NCBI RefSeq assembly: GCF_001949145.1
Contig: NW_019091648.1
Coordinates: forward strand, 115,807 to 133,409
From: Acanthaster planci
Taxonomy: Eukaryota; Echinodermata; Asteroidea; Valvatida; Acanthasteridae
Length of the DNA stretch: 17,603 bases
Direction: 5' to 3'
Shown: one piece after another, positions 1 to 9,227 of the stretch
Numbering within the stretch: the first letter of the stretch is position 1
How the letters are laid out: the number at the start of each line of letters is the position of its first letter
Notes under the pieces: generated by a model
What the model was told of the DNA's origin: nothing
The model's database searches: none
Seen by the model: the letters and a program-made list of their open reading frames with translations, nothing else
Position numbers and translations under genes: made by a program

Positions 1-2
1 TG

Positions 3-302
3 ACGATCATCTGGTCGGACATCCTACCTAGATTGTTCTATTATGGGGAACAAAAGTCGGGCAGGGGAAAAAAGTGTGTGAAGAATCTAAACAAGCATGG
101 TCACAAAGTATGCAAAAATATAGGTAACGCTCATGCAATTGTCCATTCACACAACATTAAGCCGTCTCAGCACACTCTGTACTACCGTGACGGCATTCAT
201 CTGTCGTCGGCCGGCAACTTGCTTTTCCAAGAGAACATGTTCAATGCCATAGCCTTTTTTGCGCTGTTTAGCGAGGCCCTCCTTTATCCCTCAAAGCCTT
301 GA
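3..302 (+). pseudogene. SGNH hydrolase-like C-terminal fragment, probably from a Ngaro/DIRS-type retrotransposon
   Basis: The frame is open from the left edge and stops at 300-302, giving about 99 codons. It starts with IIWSDILPR and, about 50 residues later, has YRDGIHLSSAGN. These match the 'WSDILPR' block and the catalytic D-x-x-H block (DGxHLS..GN) of the small SGNH-hydrolase-like domain that some tyrosine-recombinase retrotransposons (Ngaro and relatives) carry at the polyprotein end. The upstream block with the nucleophilic serine would lie left of the window, so activity cannot be judged. Tandem repeats follow at 484-751, as expected near the 3' end of a Ngaro-type element with split direct repeats. 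SGNH-like identity is fairly sure; the element class is inferred. It could also be a stand-alone relict of the same domain. Confidence 0.65.
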
Positions 303-380
303 GAATCCATAGTGCCGCGCAAACTCATACGAAACAAATATTCGATGAAGAAAAAGGAAAAAGGGGGGTGTGGGATGGGG

Positions 381-403
381 CAAGTTCCTGAAATAGGAAC
401 TTG
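381..403. repeat. Perfect 9-bp inverted repeat (hairpin)
   Basis: CAAGTTCCT, a 5-nt loop (GAAAT), then AGGAACTTG form a perfect stem-loop. It lies between the stop of the SGNH-like frame and the tandem repeats, in the presumed 3' untranslated part of the element. Its function is unknown. Confidence 0.6.
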
Positions 404-483
404 TTTGGTGGAAAAATTCCAAATAGTAAATAAAAGGAAGAAATTATGGCCTTGGGACACCTCCCAGGACTGGAAAATGATCA

Positions 484-751
484 GGGGAAAAGGGCCCTTG
501 TGGTCCCGCTCGGGCTGGTGGCACTCCTGCCACTAGGAAACCCCAGGACGGGTCTTTTGGCATTGATTTACCTGTGATTACTTATTTGAGTAGGGCAGTG
601 ACCTTTAACCTTTTAACGGGGAAAGGGCCCTTGTGGTCCCGCTCGGGCTGGTGGCATTCCTACCACTAGGATACCCCAGGAATGGGCCTGTAGGCATTGA
701 TTTACAGTTAATCACTTATTCTAATTATCGAAGTGACCTTTAACCTTGTTA
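484..751 (+). repeat. Two tandem copies of a 134-bp direct repeat
   Basis: Unit 1 (484-617) and unit 2 (618-751) share long identical blocks. One begins GGGCCCTTGTGGTCCCGCTC and continues into GGGCTGGTGGCA. Others are GGCATTGATTTAC and GTGACCTTTAACCTT. Each unit contains a potential small hairpin: GTGGCA-CTCC-TGCCAC in unit 1, and the same with one broken pair in unit 2. The position just after the SGNH-like frame suggests these are the terminal repeat module of the same mobile element, comparable in place to the split direct repeats of Ngaro elements. The left-hand partner repeat is outside the window. Confidence 0.75.
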
Positions 752-1077
752 AGAGTTGTAACAGTTCGATGCTTATTATATGTGCATTGGGTTATTGAGT
801 TATAACCAAACTGCATGCAGTTAGTTGACCTTGTTCACTGTTTCTGCTTATTAAGGCATTAAAATGTTGTGCTTGTTGAGGAAAGGATTGGAAATAAAAC
901 TCGGCATGGTGGTGGCCAACCGAGTGGACTGGCAACTCTGTTTCTATANGAGGTACCCGCTGCTTCATTTGACTCGGACCGGCCAGCCGACCCCGGCGAG
1001 TCCCACCCGAGTAAGCTTGTGAGGTTTTTTTCGCAAGCTCTCGGACAAGCACTGAGCATACAGTGTTTATTAATATA

Positions 1078-1139
1078 CGTTGGGTAAGGGCAAACCCGTT
1101 ATATATAATTAACATCTCCCCAACGCAAAAAAAAAAAAA
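1078..1139. repeat. 7-bp inverted repeat ending at a 13-nt poly-A run
   Basis: CGTTGGG (1078-1084) and CCCAACG (1119-1125) are exact inverse complements about 34 nt apart. The right arm is followed after one base by 13 consecutive A residues (1127-1139). This could be the 3' end of a retroposed or other mobile sequence. No target duplication was identified, so the meaning is uncertain. Confidence 0.35.
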
Positions 1140-1463
1140 TACATCTTGAAAACTCTGTTTCTGTGTTTCATTTCCTTCGGAGTCAATTAAGTCTTGGGCA
1201 TGTAATTTTATGTTTTATTAATCATGTGGTTCAACTTGTAACTTCATGTAGTTTTTGTAACTTTTAATTATAATTTTAGTTGTAGTTTTTATATAACTAT
1301 TATGAACGTGTAATCATTATTTTTGCTATTTTGATATGTACAGCGCTATTGAATATTGTTAATAGAAATGGCACTTAAGAAATGAAATAAACGGTAAACG
1401 TTTTGAATACCAGCAAGTGACCTGACAGTTACACCACTTGGAAGCAGGGGTAACACAATTTTA

Positions 1464-1486
1464 CGCACACACACACAAACACAAAC
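1464..1486. repeat. Short CA-rich microsatellite
   Basis: A run of CA dinucleotides degrades into CAAA-type repeats. It is ordinary low-complexity sequence. Confidence 0.6.
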
Positions 1487-1666
1487 GAAGACCTTAAGTT
1501 ACTCTTTCACTCACTGCTGTTGATTTAATATGAATCGTTAAAAATTTTGATTTAAATTTCAAACTTCAAATTCCTCTGACACATTAAGTGTGGGTCTGGT
1601 CTACTAGAGAATAACTACCCAAACAGTCACTACATACACAAATTTCCTAGGCGCCTATTATTTATT

Positions 1667-3524
1667 TCAGAAATGGACAGGGCCTGACGGAGTACCCTTC
1701 TTCAATTTGATCATGCTGGGCATAATCAGAGGAGATGGCCTGAGTCCATCACATAATGGGCTTACAGCTGGCCTACTTTTTGGACATACCCACTTTGAAG
1801 TTAACGCACCCGGACAGTGTGCAGGGCATGGTGCTGATAAGGCCACAGAGCAAAATCTGTGGTCACGTGGAGCCACATTTGTAGTGGCGGCCACAGCAAA
1901 GTTGTTCTGCAGATCACAGGGTTGTATGTAGTGAGCTGCAGTGGAAATAGATTCGCAAAATTTCTTCCGGAGGGCCCTTTAGGGAACTCTGCATCCAGAT
2001 TACGGGGTGCCAAGGAGCGTGTAAAACCCCAACTTTTTGAAGATTGTTAGGTTCAGATGCCTGGGGATGCAGACTACAAAGATACAGCAGTGGGCGAATT
2101 CACAAGGGCAGAGCTAAAACACATGGAAAGAGTGCCCAGAAAATGCTTTACTTGTTCCTGTCTAGGTGCCCGGTGAAGTAGTCTCGAATGCCAGTAGGTT
2201 TAGACCTGTAGCGGTCATTGAGAGATCATCAGGTGAGGCGTGGACTCACTTCCCTGTTGTCTAACGATGGTAGCTAGGGCCGTGATGGACACTTGGGATT
2301 GGGTCAACGTACCGATGGTGTATTCACTGGAGCAGCATTGGCCTGGAAAGTGCTACTGTCTGAATTACGTCTGGATGCCCATGAAATAGGTATGTCAGAT
2401 GCTAGGGGGCATCGGCATGTAAGGGCCACCTGGATAAGTGGGGCCATGGCTCCTGTTCATCTGAGAAGGGGGAGCCTGAAGGACTATTGCAATACATCAA
2501 CACATATAGTCGAAGACAGATAAGAAGAGTATTAATAATACAAGGTCATCTTTATAACAAGGCATATAAAAAACAAAGGGGGGAGGCATCCTAAATCTCC
2601 ATTTTTATTTGTTTTCCATAACTGATAACACAAGGTATTTGTAAAGTTTGAAGGACCTTGTCATAACATTTTTCTACCGTAGTTGTCCCGGAGATGTTCT
2701 TCTGGAAGGCCCTAGATAAAGGGCAGGTGAATGAGGAGATGCACATTGTGCTTTGCCCAGCATTGTATACATTGGGGCCACTCTGGATTACAAGAGGGAG
2801 TGGTCCAGTAAGGCGGAGGCTCAAGACATGGTGCGGTCGGTTGACTGGCATGGGCATGGTCGGTGTCTTCCTCTGAAAAGGAGGCTGACAGAGGACTGCA
2901 AACCTGGAACATGTCATAGGGGTGAAGACGCCGATGAAATCAGTGTTATCTTCAACCACAGACGCAGTCACCAGCTTAGTGCTATAGTCAGAGCTAAGTT
3001 TGCCCCATAGATTGGCATGTGGTTAAGCAGAGGACCATCCGGCTGGAGCTCCGATGCGTGCCAAGTTCTGGCTAGAGACTAAAATATCTCCACGTATAAA
3101 TGATCAAGCCGGAGTTTTGGAAAAATTAGACCGGAAGATTCCAGTCATGCTGTATGTCATTTAAACAAGCTGCGCCTGATGTCTTCCTCTGGCAGAGCGG
3201 CTAATGGCAGGCTCAACACTTGAATCATGTCTCGCAGCAATCAGCTGGAGTGAGGGCACTGATGGAATCAACTTCGTCCTCCTCCCAAGACAGTGCTGGT
3301 TGCCCAGAACAGACAGGGCAATGCCTCGTTCTGAGCGATGCGCAGTTCCTTGAGGAGCGACTTACTCCAGCAGGGAACGCCCAGCTGGTGCGCTTCCTGT
3401 GTGGAGCCCTGCCCGGTGTCATCATGGCTCGCGGCCAGAGAGGGCAGAAGGGGCTGGTCCACTAAAAACGGGTCCGGGGCAGTGGAGGCCAGTGGCGGTA
3501 TGAGGCAGCGAGTGAGGGTGAGGC
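1667..3524. other. Unassigned region with several unidentified open frames
   Basis: No family was recognised. The longest open stretch is on the minus strand from about 3022 down to 2591 (about 144 codons, ending ..SYGKQIKMEI before a stop). Others run 2013-1801 and 1894-1667 on the minus strand. The plus-strand frames 2293-2523 and 2753-3010 are of similar quality, so strand and coding status are undecided. I saw no transmembrane segment, zinc-finger spacing or polymerase motif. It may be an old decayed element or chance open frames in moderately GC-rich DNA. Confidence 0.3.
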
Positions 3525-3687
3525 TATAAAAGCCAGGCAATCCGTGCATGGCGTGTCTGTAAAATGCTTGCATGAATGGGAAACCCATGTACAGCACAGA
3601 TGTGACAGACATATGTCTTTTCACAACATTAAAGCATGTGAAAGAGCTCTTGTCAGCAAGCTGCGGCAATAGTCTAGTAGATAGCAA
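3268..3687 (-). other. Unidentified 139-codon open frame, coding status uncertain
   Basis: This is the longest uninterrupted frame outside the LINE elements. The product would be serine-, leucine- and proline-rich, with no motif I recognise. It lies near other minus-strand frames (2591-3022, 3844-4074, 4078-4263), which may be fragments of one old minus-strand coding sequence. Plus-strand frames overlap it, so it may equally be a chance frame. Confidence 0.2.
3525..3532 (+). promoter_or_regulatory. TATA-box-like sequence
   Basis: GGC-TATAAAAG-CC matches the metazoan TATA consensus and follows a G-rich stretch. No clear gene starts downstream on the plus strand, so it may be fortuitous. Confidence 0.2.
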
Positions 3688-3730
3688 GTTGGACTACAGA
3701 TCTTACTGTCTTGAATTTGATTCCCTTCAG
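3667..3730 (+). repeat. Degenerate tRNA-derived SINE head
   Basis: The sequence resembles a decayed tRNA. An A-box-like stretch (AGTCTAGTAGATAG, 3671-3684) is followed by an anticodon-arm-like GTTGGACTACAGATCT and a B-box-like GAATTTGATTCCC (3713-3725). The A-to-B spacing of roughly 30-40 nt is usual for tRNA. The acceptor and T stems do not pair well, so it is not a functional tRNA gene. A tandem repeat follows immediately (3739-3789), as in some SINE tails. Confidence 0.4.
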
Positions 3731-3738
3731 GGTAGTCT

Positions 3739-3789
3739 AATTTAAATCACCTTGATTTAAATCACAGATTTAAATTGTGATTTAAATCA
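3739..3789. repeat. Palindromic 13-bp tandem repeat (GATTTAAATCA-type)
   Basis: Four copies of (G)ATTTAAATCA occur, starting near 3740, 3754, 3767 and 3779. GATTTAAATC is its own reverse complement, so each copy is a palindrome and the array can fold in many registers. It directly follows the SINE-like head and may be its tail or an independent microsatellite. Confidence 0.65.
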
Positions 3790-5404
3790 ACATATTTAAT
3801 TTTTTGGAAAAAGGACAAAAATGTTTCAATTTTTAATTTTCTTTTACTGATTGCTCAATGGCGCACCAGGCGGGGCAGTCCCCTGGCACTCGTGGAGGCC
3901 TGGCCCAGTGACTTCAATATCTGGGTGAAAGGAAGTATGCACGGGGTGACTGGAAAAGTGGTCTTTCTTGGCCGATGTTGAATGGTGGGTGGTACTCTTT
4001 GATGTTGCCAGGGGAAAGCTGCCTGGAACGCTGGATGAATTCCTCTGGGCCACGTAAGGTGAAGGGTGTCGCATACTTCACAATGATGTTAGGATGGACC
4101 TAGACGACGTCTGATGGGGTACTCTCTCCGGAGTCTTGGCTGGCTCGCCAGGCCAGCAATTGACCATGGAGACAAGGTCTTTGCCAGATCCCAGCTGTGT
4201 CCTTGCTTGGGTCTTCCACAGTCGATCACAGAGCTTCCCTGTCAGCTCCATGGGGCCGAACAAACCAGGGGGCTGGCCAGGTCCTAGCTGTTACCCCCGG
4301 ATGATCGCAAGCAGCGTTTTAGCTAGCGAGCAGTGCAGCCGTGTTTTGCACAGCCAGTTTTGTGAAATTAAGGCCCATTTTTTCAAGCACAGCCTGGCGG
4401 TGCAAATCAAGCCATGCAATATTTAATTCAAGGCTTGTGTAATCTAGATCCAAAAAAAATGTGGAAATAAGTTCTGAGCTAAAATTCAGTCTTTTCCCAT
4501 GGTTTTTTTCATGCCATCTACCAAGTATAAATAAAAAGTATTTATTTTTGTTTGCTTATCACATAATAATCTGGATGTACTGTCCTGCAAGGAAAAAGGC
4601 ACAAAAACGTTTGTCCAGTACTGACCTTGAAAACGGAGTGGTTATGAGAAATCTGTTCAAAGGTGTCATTATTCACTTCTTTGTTGCAGGGCTGTTTAAT
4701 CATGCTACATGTATATAAAACAACAATTGAAGACAGTTTTACAATTAAATTTTTTTTCTTCTAAAAGCTGTTTTTTTTGTTCGAAAAGGCAAAACTCTCT
4801 TGAAAAAATGTCAGAAATTCATCAGAGACCACCAGAGAGCATCTAAAATAGCCAGAGCTTCCAGGGCCCTTACGCAGGCCCTGGATCCTTGCCATAAGGG
4901 ACTTCGTGCTGAGCGCTCGTGTTGCGTGCTTCACACACAAATTTGGGACTGTAACAAGATTGCACTCCCTGCTTTTCATTTTGCACTCCTACTTTTCAAA
5001 TCCTAGCTGAAACACTGATGGCAAGGCCTTTTCCTTGTCCTGGTAGCCGAAGAAGACAGGGGATTATGACAGATCCCGAAAGCGACCCCTGAGTTCAACC
5101 GGCTAAGGCCTCTAATTTATTGGTAGGGTAGACACAGGTGTAGCTCAAACGAACCTCGTGCCAACAGCGGTAAACACCTGCAGGGTGTGCATGCAAGAAA
5201 ACTGGAGAAAAGAAAACAAACTATACACAAAAAGAAGACACTTATCAATAAATGGATGAAATCAATGTAATACTTCATTTACAAAGGAAGGAAAGGTGAT
5301 CAAATTGACACAGAACCGTGTAGTGAAAACAGAAGTTCGATAAATCAACAACAACTCAAAAGACATGTCTGTTATGTAACGGCGCTGAGAAAAGAAGGAC
5401 GATC
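3790..5404. other. Noncoding or unassigned DNA
   Basis: Two adjacent minus-strand open frames (4263-4078 and 4074-3844) were not identified. From 4264 onward the sequence is AT-rich with poly-T and poly-A tracts and no convincing gene. If THOC3 continues downstream on the minus strand, part of this is its intron or 3' flank, but I could not find the next exon here. Confidence 0.35.
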
Positions 5405-5434
5405 ATGGCGGCGAGGCCACGTTGCATTGTGGGA
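5405..5434. promoter_or_regulatory. YY1-like and ZNF143-like motif pair
   Basis: ATGGCGGC (5405-5412) matches the YY1 core. TGCATTGTGGGA (5423-5434) read on the minus strand, TCCCACAATGCA, resembles the ZNF143/SBS core with mismatches. Such pairs occur in TATA-less housekeeping promoters. No gene start is seen next to it, so this is tentative. Confidence 0.2.
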
Positions 5435-5762
5435 GGTCAGGGTGCACAACCAGTGATCGAATCTTTTCAGCCAAAAAATAATAAGCGTGTGGGAAATTTG
5501 CACATGTAGTGACTGTTTAGGTAGGTAGAGGGCCGTAGACAATTATTTTACATCTGATGGCATCACAATTCAACGGATTGTGATGTTTTAAGCTTTTCAG
5601 CATGACAAGCACATGGGACCACAGTGCACATCAGTTTTACAGGACTTCTCTGGCTTAGAGAAGTAGGTTATGTGGGATTTCTAGGTTGAGACAGGTACAT
5701 GCAGCTAAAATGGGCAACACATCTTTATATTTCATCTTACCAAGTTCAGTATATGCCCATAC

Positions 5763-5863
5763 CTGTTTCAACACAAGCAATGTCAATAGCCAGATCCTCT
5801 GAAGCAGATGCAAGCATCTTTCCATCATGGCTGAAGCTTAATGTTCTCACAGGCCAATCCAGT
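5763..5863 (-). CDS. THOC3: THOC3 (THO complex subunit 3) internal exon, partial gene
   Basis: THOC3 is a WD40-repeat subunit of the nuclear THO/TREX complex, which couples transcription to mRNA export. Read on the minus strand, the 101-bp segment encodes 33 complete codons including DWPVRTLSFSHDGKMLASAS, followed by EDLAIDIACVETG. This closely matches the late WD repeat of animal THOC3. It is bounded by a good acceptor (TTTCTTTTCTTAG, minus strand, just right of 5863) and a GT donor (GTATGGGC, just left of 5763). It begins with the last base of a split codon and ends with the first base of the next (GAA ACA G). One oddity is a cysteine in IACVETG, where I recall an acidic residue in vertebrates. 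Neighbouring exons were not found in the window, so introns would have to be long, or this is an orphan copy. The intact frame and splice sites favour a live gene. Confidence 0.8.
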
Positions 5864-7467
5864 CTAAGAAAAGAAATACACAAGATGATAATATTAACAA
5901 CACAAGAAATTGGTGCATGTGATTAAAGGATTCCAAGCACACTGTTGTTGTGGGGACACAATTATTATAAGCACAAATTTGTTATGGGACAAATATTTGC
6001 TTCAACAACTTGGTCCTCTAACAAATTTTACCACATCTTTGGGAATACACAAACAAACAACTTTGTTTTACTGTGATCATAAATAGTTTTTATTGGTCAC
6101 GAACTGATCACATGCATGTATCCTCTTGCTTTAATGAAATCTATAACCATGGTTCAAGAATTTTGCCAGTAGCAGACCTCCTGACATTGGCTATCAAGAA
6201 TTCAGAATTCTTTTCCTCAAAATTTAGAATTGTTCATTAACATTCAGAATATTATACCTAACACAAGCCAATGAAAAACAATGGCTGGTACAGGTATTCT
6301 TGAAATTTGTGTCGCTGCAATACATTCACATGAGGAACAACTGTACATGATGTCACAGGAATACAGCCTACTGGACATGTGACATATTCAACACTGGCAC
6401 TTGTTGTATTTCACATGTCAATAACAATACATTTGGGCACTGGTGTCAGAATCCGTCATGTCAGCTTACCATGAACAAGGAAAAATCAGGGCTGCATTGT
6501 GCAAGAGTTAAGTCTGCATCCATGATGATATAAAGTACTACACGCACTCGGTAATTCCATAAAATGTTGATTTTCACAAGAATGAATAGTCAGCAATACT
6601 TTTTCATCTCTTGCATGTGCTGATTCAGTGCAAAATTAGTGACAAATTCACCACAGGGTGCTTGAACACTTGACATAATCATGGTAAATTTCACAACAGT
6701 GCTTAGTTCTAGGTTCAAAAACCTTCTTAGCTGTACATGTAGTTCCTTGTAAAACCAGGCGCTGCACAACACATACAGTGTTAGTTACATGTACAATGTA
6801 GCTTGTCGATAGTGGGTGTTTTGTCCAAGAACGACTTTGGTATCAGGTCTATGATCACGTCCATCTCATGACTGGTAGGTGTCAAAAGAGGGCACTGCCA
6901 AGGACATGGCGTGCGCAAAGTGCACTGCACTGACTGTTCGGATAAGTCAGATAAGTCATGTAATGGTACATGCACAAGATTACATGGCCAGTTTCTGGTA
7001 ATACATAGGCATGTCAAAATTGCAATTTGGCAGAAATGTTAGGGCAAAATCGGAATGGTGGAAATGATGGGGGAGCCCGTGGCCACCATCATATTCAAGT
7101 ACAGCTAAATATCCGTCATCTCCATGGTAAATCTCTAGCCACTAACATATCCATAAATTTCATGTTTAATGATGCAAAGAACCAAAACTACCCATGGCAC
7201 AAAAGAAAGGAAAAGGTTGTTGCTAAATTTAAAATTTGAGGCCGACTATGATTGCAGCTATCAGAGATCAGGTAAAGCAACCATGGGCCAACCATGCGTG
7301 AATGTGTCACAAAGAATAACCGTGCATGTCCATAATTTCCAAATTTTTTTTGGAAAAGATATCTGAAAATGAAACCGTCAAGAACAGGCATCATGCAAGC
7401 AATAGAAAAACCTCATTAGGAAAAACTACTTATGAAATGAACATACTCCCCCCCAACTGGCCACTGA
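5864..7467. other. Probable THOC3 intron or flank; nothing else recognised
   Basis: The DNA is AT-rich with only short, unrecognised open frames on both strands. I looked for upstream THOC3 repeats on the minus strand and saw none. TACATGTA palindromes occur at 6734 and 6786. Confidence 0.4.
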
Positions 7468-7492
7468 CCCAACTGTATCCCACACAGTTGGG
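7468..7492. repeat. Perfect 9-bp stem-loop
   Basis: CCCAACTGT, a 7-nt loop, then ACAGTTGGG. It lies about 90 bp left of a longer imperfect palindrome. Confidence 0.6.
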
Positions 7493-7580
7493 GCACTCCA
7501 AATTTTGTCAACACAGCAGTGACCTTCTTTGTCAGAGGGCAAAGTCTGATCCAGAGTGGGGAGGACGGGAAGGCGTTGAC

Positions 7581-7660
7581 TGTTTGGGTAAGTATTCGCT
7601 AGCAGACTCGACCCACACTGCTGTGGGACAGGAGTCCACTGCGCTCATCCCACCCAAACA
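7581..7660. repeat. Imperfect palindrome of about 80 nt (long hairpin)
   Basis: The outer arms TGTTTGGGT (7581-7589) and ACCCAAACA (7652-7660) are perfect inverse complements. Inside, GACTC (7605-7609) pairs with GAGTC (7632-7636), and CCCACA (7612-7617) pairs with TGTGGG (7622-7627) around a CTGC loop. All arms share nearly the same centre (about 7620). This makes one fold of pre-miRNA size, or a decayed foldback element. Function is not shown. Confidence 0.55.
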
Positions 7661-7692
7661 TTCACTGTATTTGCAGAGTAGAACTGTACTCT

Positions 7693-8979
7693 AGAGGAGG
7701 GTTAGCAAGGATGCACTAAAATGAGGACAACCATGTGGAATGATGAGGACTCATCGAAGAAAGGAGGAGGCCAATAGTTAGAGCTGTAGGTGGCTCACCC
7801 AGTATGGGTCCTTACGGTTTCAGTGAAGAGGCTAGTATTGTCTTGAGATGAAAGAATTCATCACAAGACTTTATTGAGGTAGCATGAGGTGAATGATGAT
7901 AGTGTGTCATGAAGCCATTGTTTAAGTGTCTTTACTTTACTGAGTGACTTGTGCAAGTTTAGTTTTGCACAGCTTGGTTGGTCATAGTCGTCGGTCCAGT
8001 AGTCACGGTTACAAAAAAAGGGTCAAAGGTGCACTGTGGCAGGAAAATGGTCAATTGGTTTTCTGGTCCTGGGGGTTTCTGGGATTGTCGTCGTCTCTTG
8101 GGTCCATTGTTTCACTTGAGCATTGTAGATTGCTGTTGTGCAGGGCAGAGTGTTATTGTTTCCGACACAGAGCGTTGGCTGATTCGGGCATAGCCAAGAT
8201 TTTGCCAGAGTGTTTTTCAAACCTAGGCCGATCCTTTGCAGGCCGATCCTTGCTGTGACGGTTTGAACCAATTTCTTATTCCATTGTGCAGTTGCAAAAG
8301 CTGCATATTCTGTAATTTGTATGCTGTGAAGGACATTGCACAGGCGCCTTTCCAATCAGCCCATAAGCAGTAAAGTGTCGAGATGACTGTAAGCAATTAT
8401 ATTTCATTTATTGAATCATTGTAAATATTTGCATTTCCTGAATGATAACATCATCATCATTGAAAATTTCTTGTGAATAATTGGTTGAGTTTATATGAGC
8501 ATAGTGAATTATTTCCTCGATCTGATTTTGATGATGGAAATTGAGTTGAACAAGATATGGTATGCTATTTCCTTGTACATGTAGCTCTAGACGAGTTTGT
8601 CATTTGTCATTTGTATAGAAAGTGGGCTATGAACATACTTGGATTAATATTATAAATTACGAATTTGAATATTGTAATTCCTTCTATCGACAACTTGAAA
8701 CATACATTATGTGAAACTTATAACACTTATTAGTGCATTGCTTAACGTAGAATTGAATCAGGCACTCAATGTGAAATGATTTACATAGATGGCCAACTGA
8801 TGATGGTTAAAGTCACCAGCGGTTCCCTAGCCCACACTTGCAGTGGAAGACTAGACGAGTCTAGGAGTGCCCTTCCTTTGGCTTGGTGCAGTTATCCGAA
8901 ACACACAGAGACCACGCCTTGTTTAAGGCCACAGCTTAGTGACATACGTTGGGCTTCCCAAAGAATGTGTTTCAGCCAG
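7693..8979. other. Unassigned AT-rich stretch
   Basis: Overlapping open frames of 70-110 codons occur on both strands at 7944-8355, the longest on the minus strand at 8355-8023, with no recognised motif. From 8360 to 8780 the DNA is strongly AT-rich and noncoding. I see no gene that can be supported. Confidence 0.4.
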
Positions 8980-9118
8980 GTGACAGGTGGGAGAGATATG
9001 AACTAAACTGTGCGATACATACTGTGCACACATGCTGAATCCTAAGTAGGAATTGTGACAGGTGGGAGTATTATGATCTGAACTGTGAGGCTGTGCATAA
9101 TTGCTGAATTTTAAAGAC
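8980..9118 (+). repeat. Diverged tandem duplication, period about 75 bp
   Basis: GTGACAGGTGGGAG occurs at 8980 and again at 9055. In each copy it is followed in the same order by TATGA, ACTGTG, a CTGTGCA-type block and TGCTGAAT. It lies just upstream of LINE element B and may be a local duplication or part of that element's 5' region. Confidence 0.5.
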
Positions 9119-9227
9119 TAAAATGTGAAAAGAGACCATCCACATTACTGAATAGTAAACAATTGCTCCCATAACGTACGTATACCTGCCACGTTTATAT
9201 TTGTAAACTTATTTAATTCAGTGTTAA

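Larger units (their letters stand above)
752..1666. other. Noncoding stretch with no gene recognised
   Basis: Bases 752-1060 are moderately GC-rich with an unresolved base at 949. An inverted repeat and poly-A run occur at 1078-1139. From 1140 to 1660 the DNA is AT-rich and looks like untranslated or intergenic sequence, with an AATAAA at about 1385 and a short CA-rich microsatellite at 1464-1486. Open frames here are short, overlap on both strands and show no recognisable motif. Confidence 0.5.

Noticed and set aside
312-536. 74-codon frame after the SGNH-like stop
   Set aside because: Lysine-rich low-complexity translation that runs into the tandem repeat; no domain.
1998-2015. Minus-strand 'WHP' tripeptide as a possible next THOC3 exon
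   Set aside because: Flanking residues do not match the THOC3 C-terminus and no suitable splice acceptor was seen.
3667-3730. Functional tRNA gene
   Set aside because: Acceptor and T stems do not pair and the box sequences are degenerate; better explained as a SINE remnant.
5155-5178. GTGCCAACAGCGGTAAAC resembles the 530-loop motif of small-subunit rRNA
   Set aside because: Only a short partial match with missing bases, and no other rRNA-like sequence around it.
8010-8060. Minus-strand 'FDP' as a possible upstream THOC3 repeat
   Set aside because: Surrounding residues lack the WD-repeat pattern.
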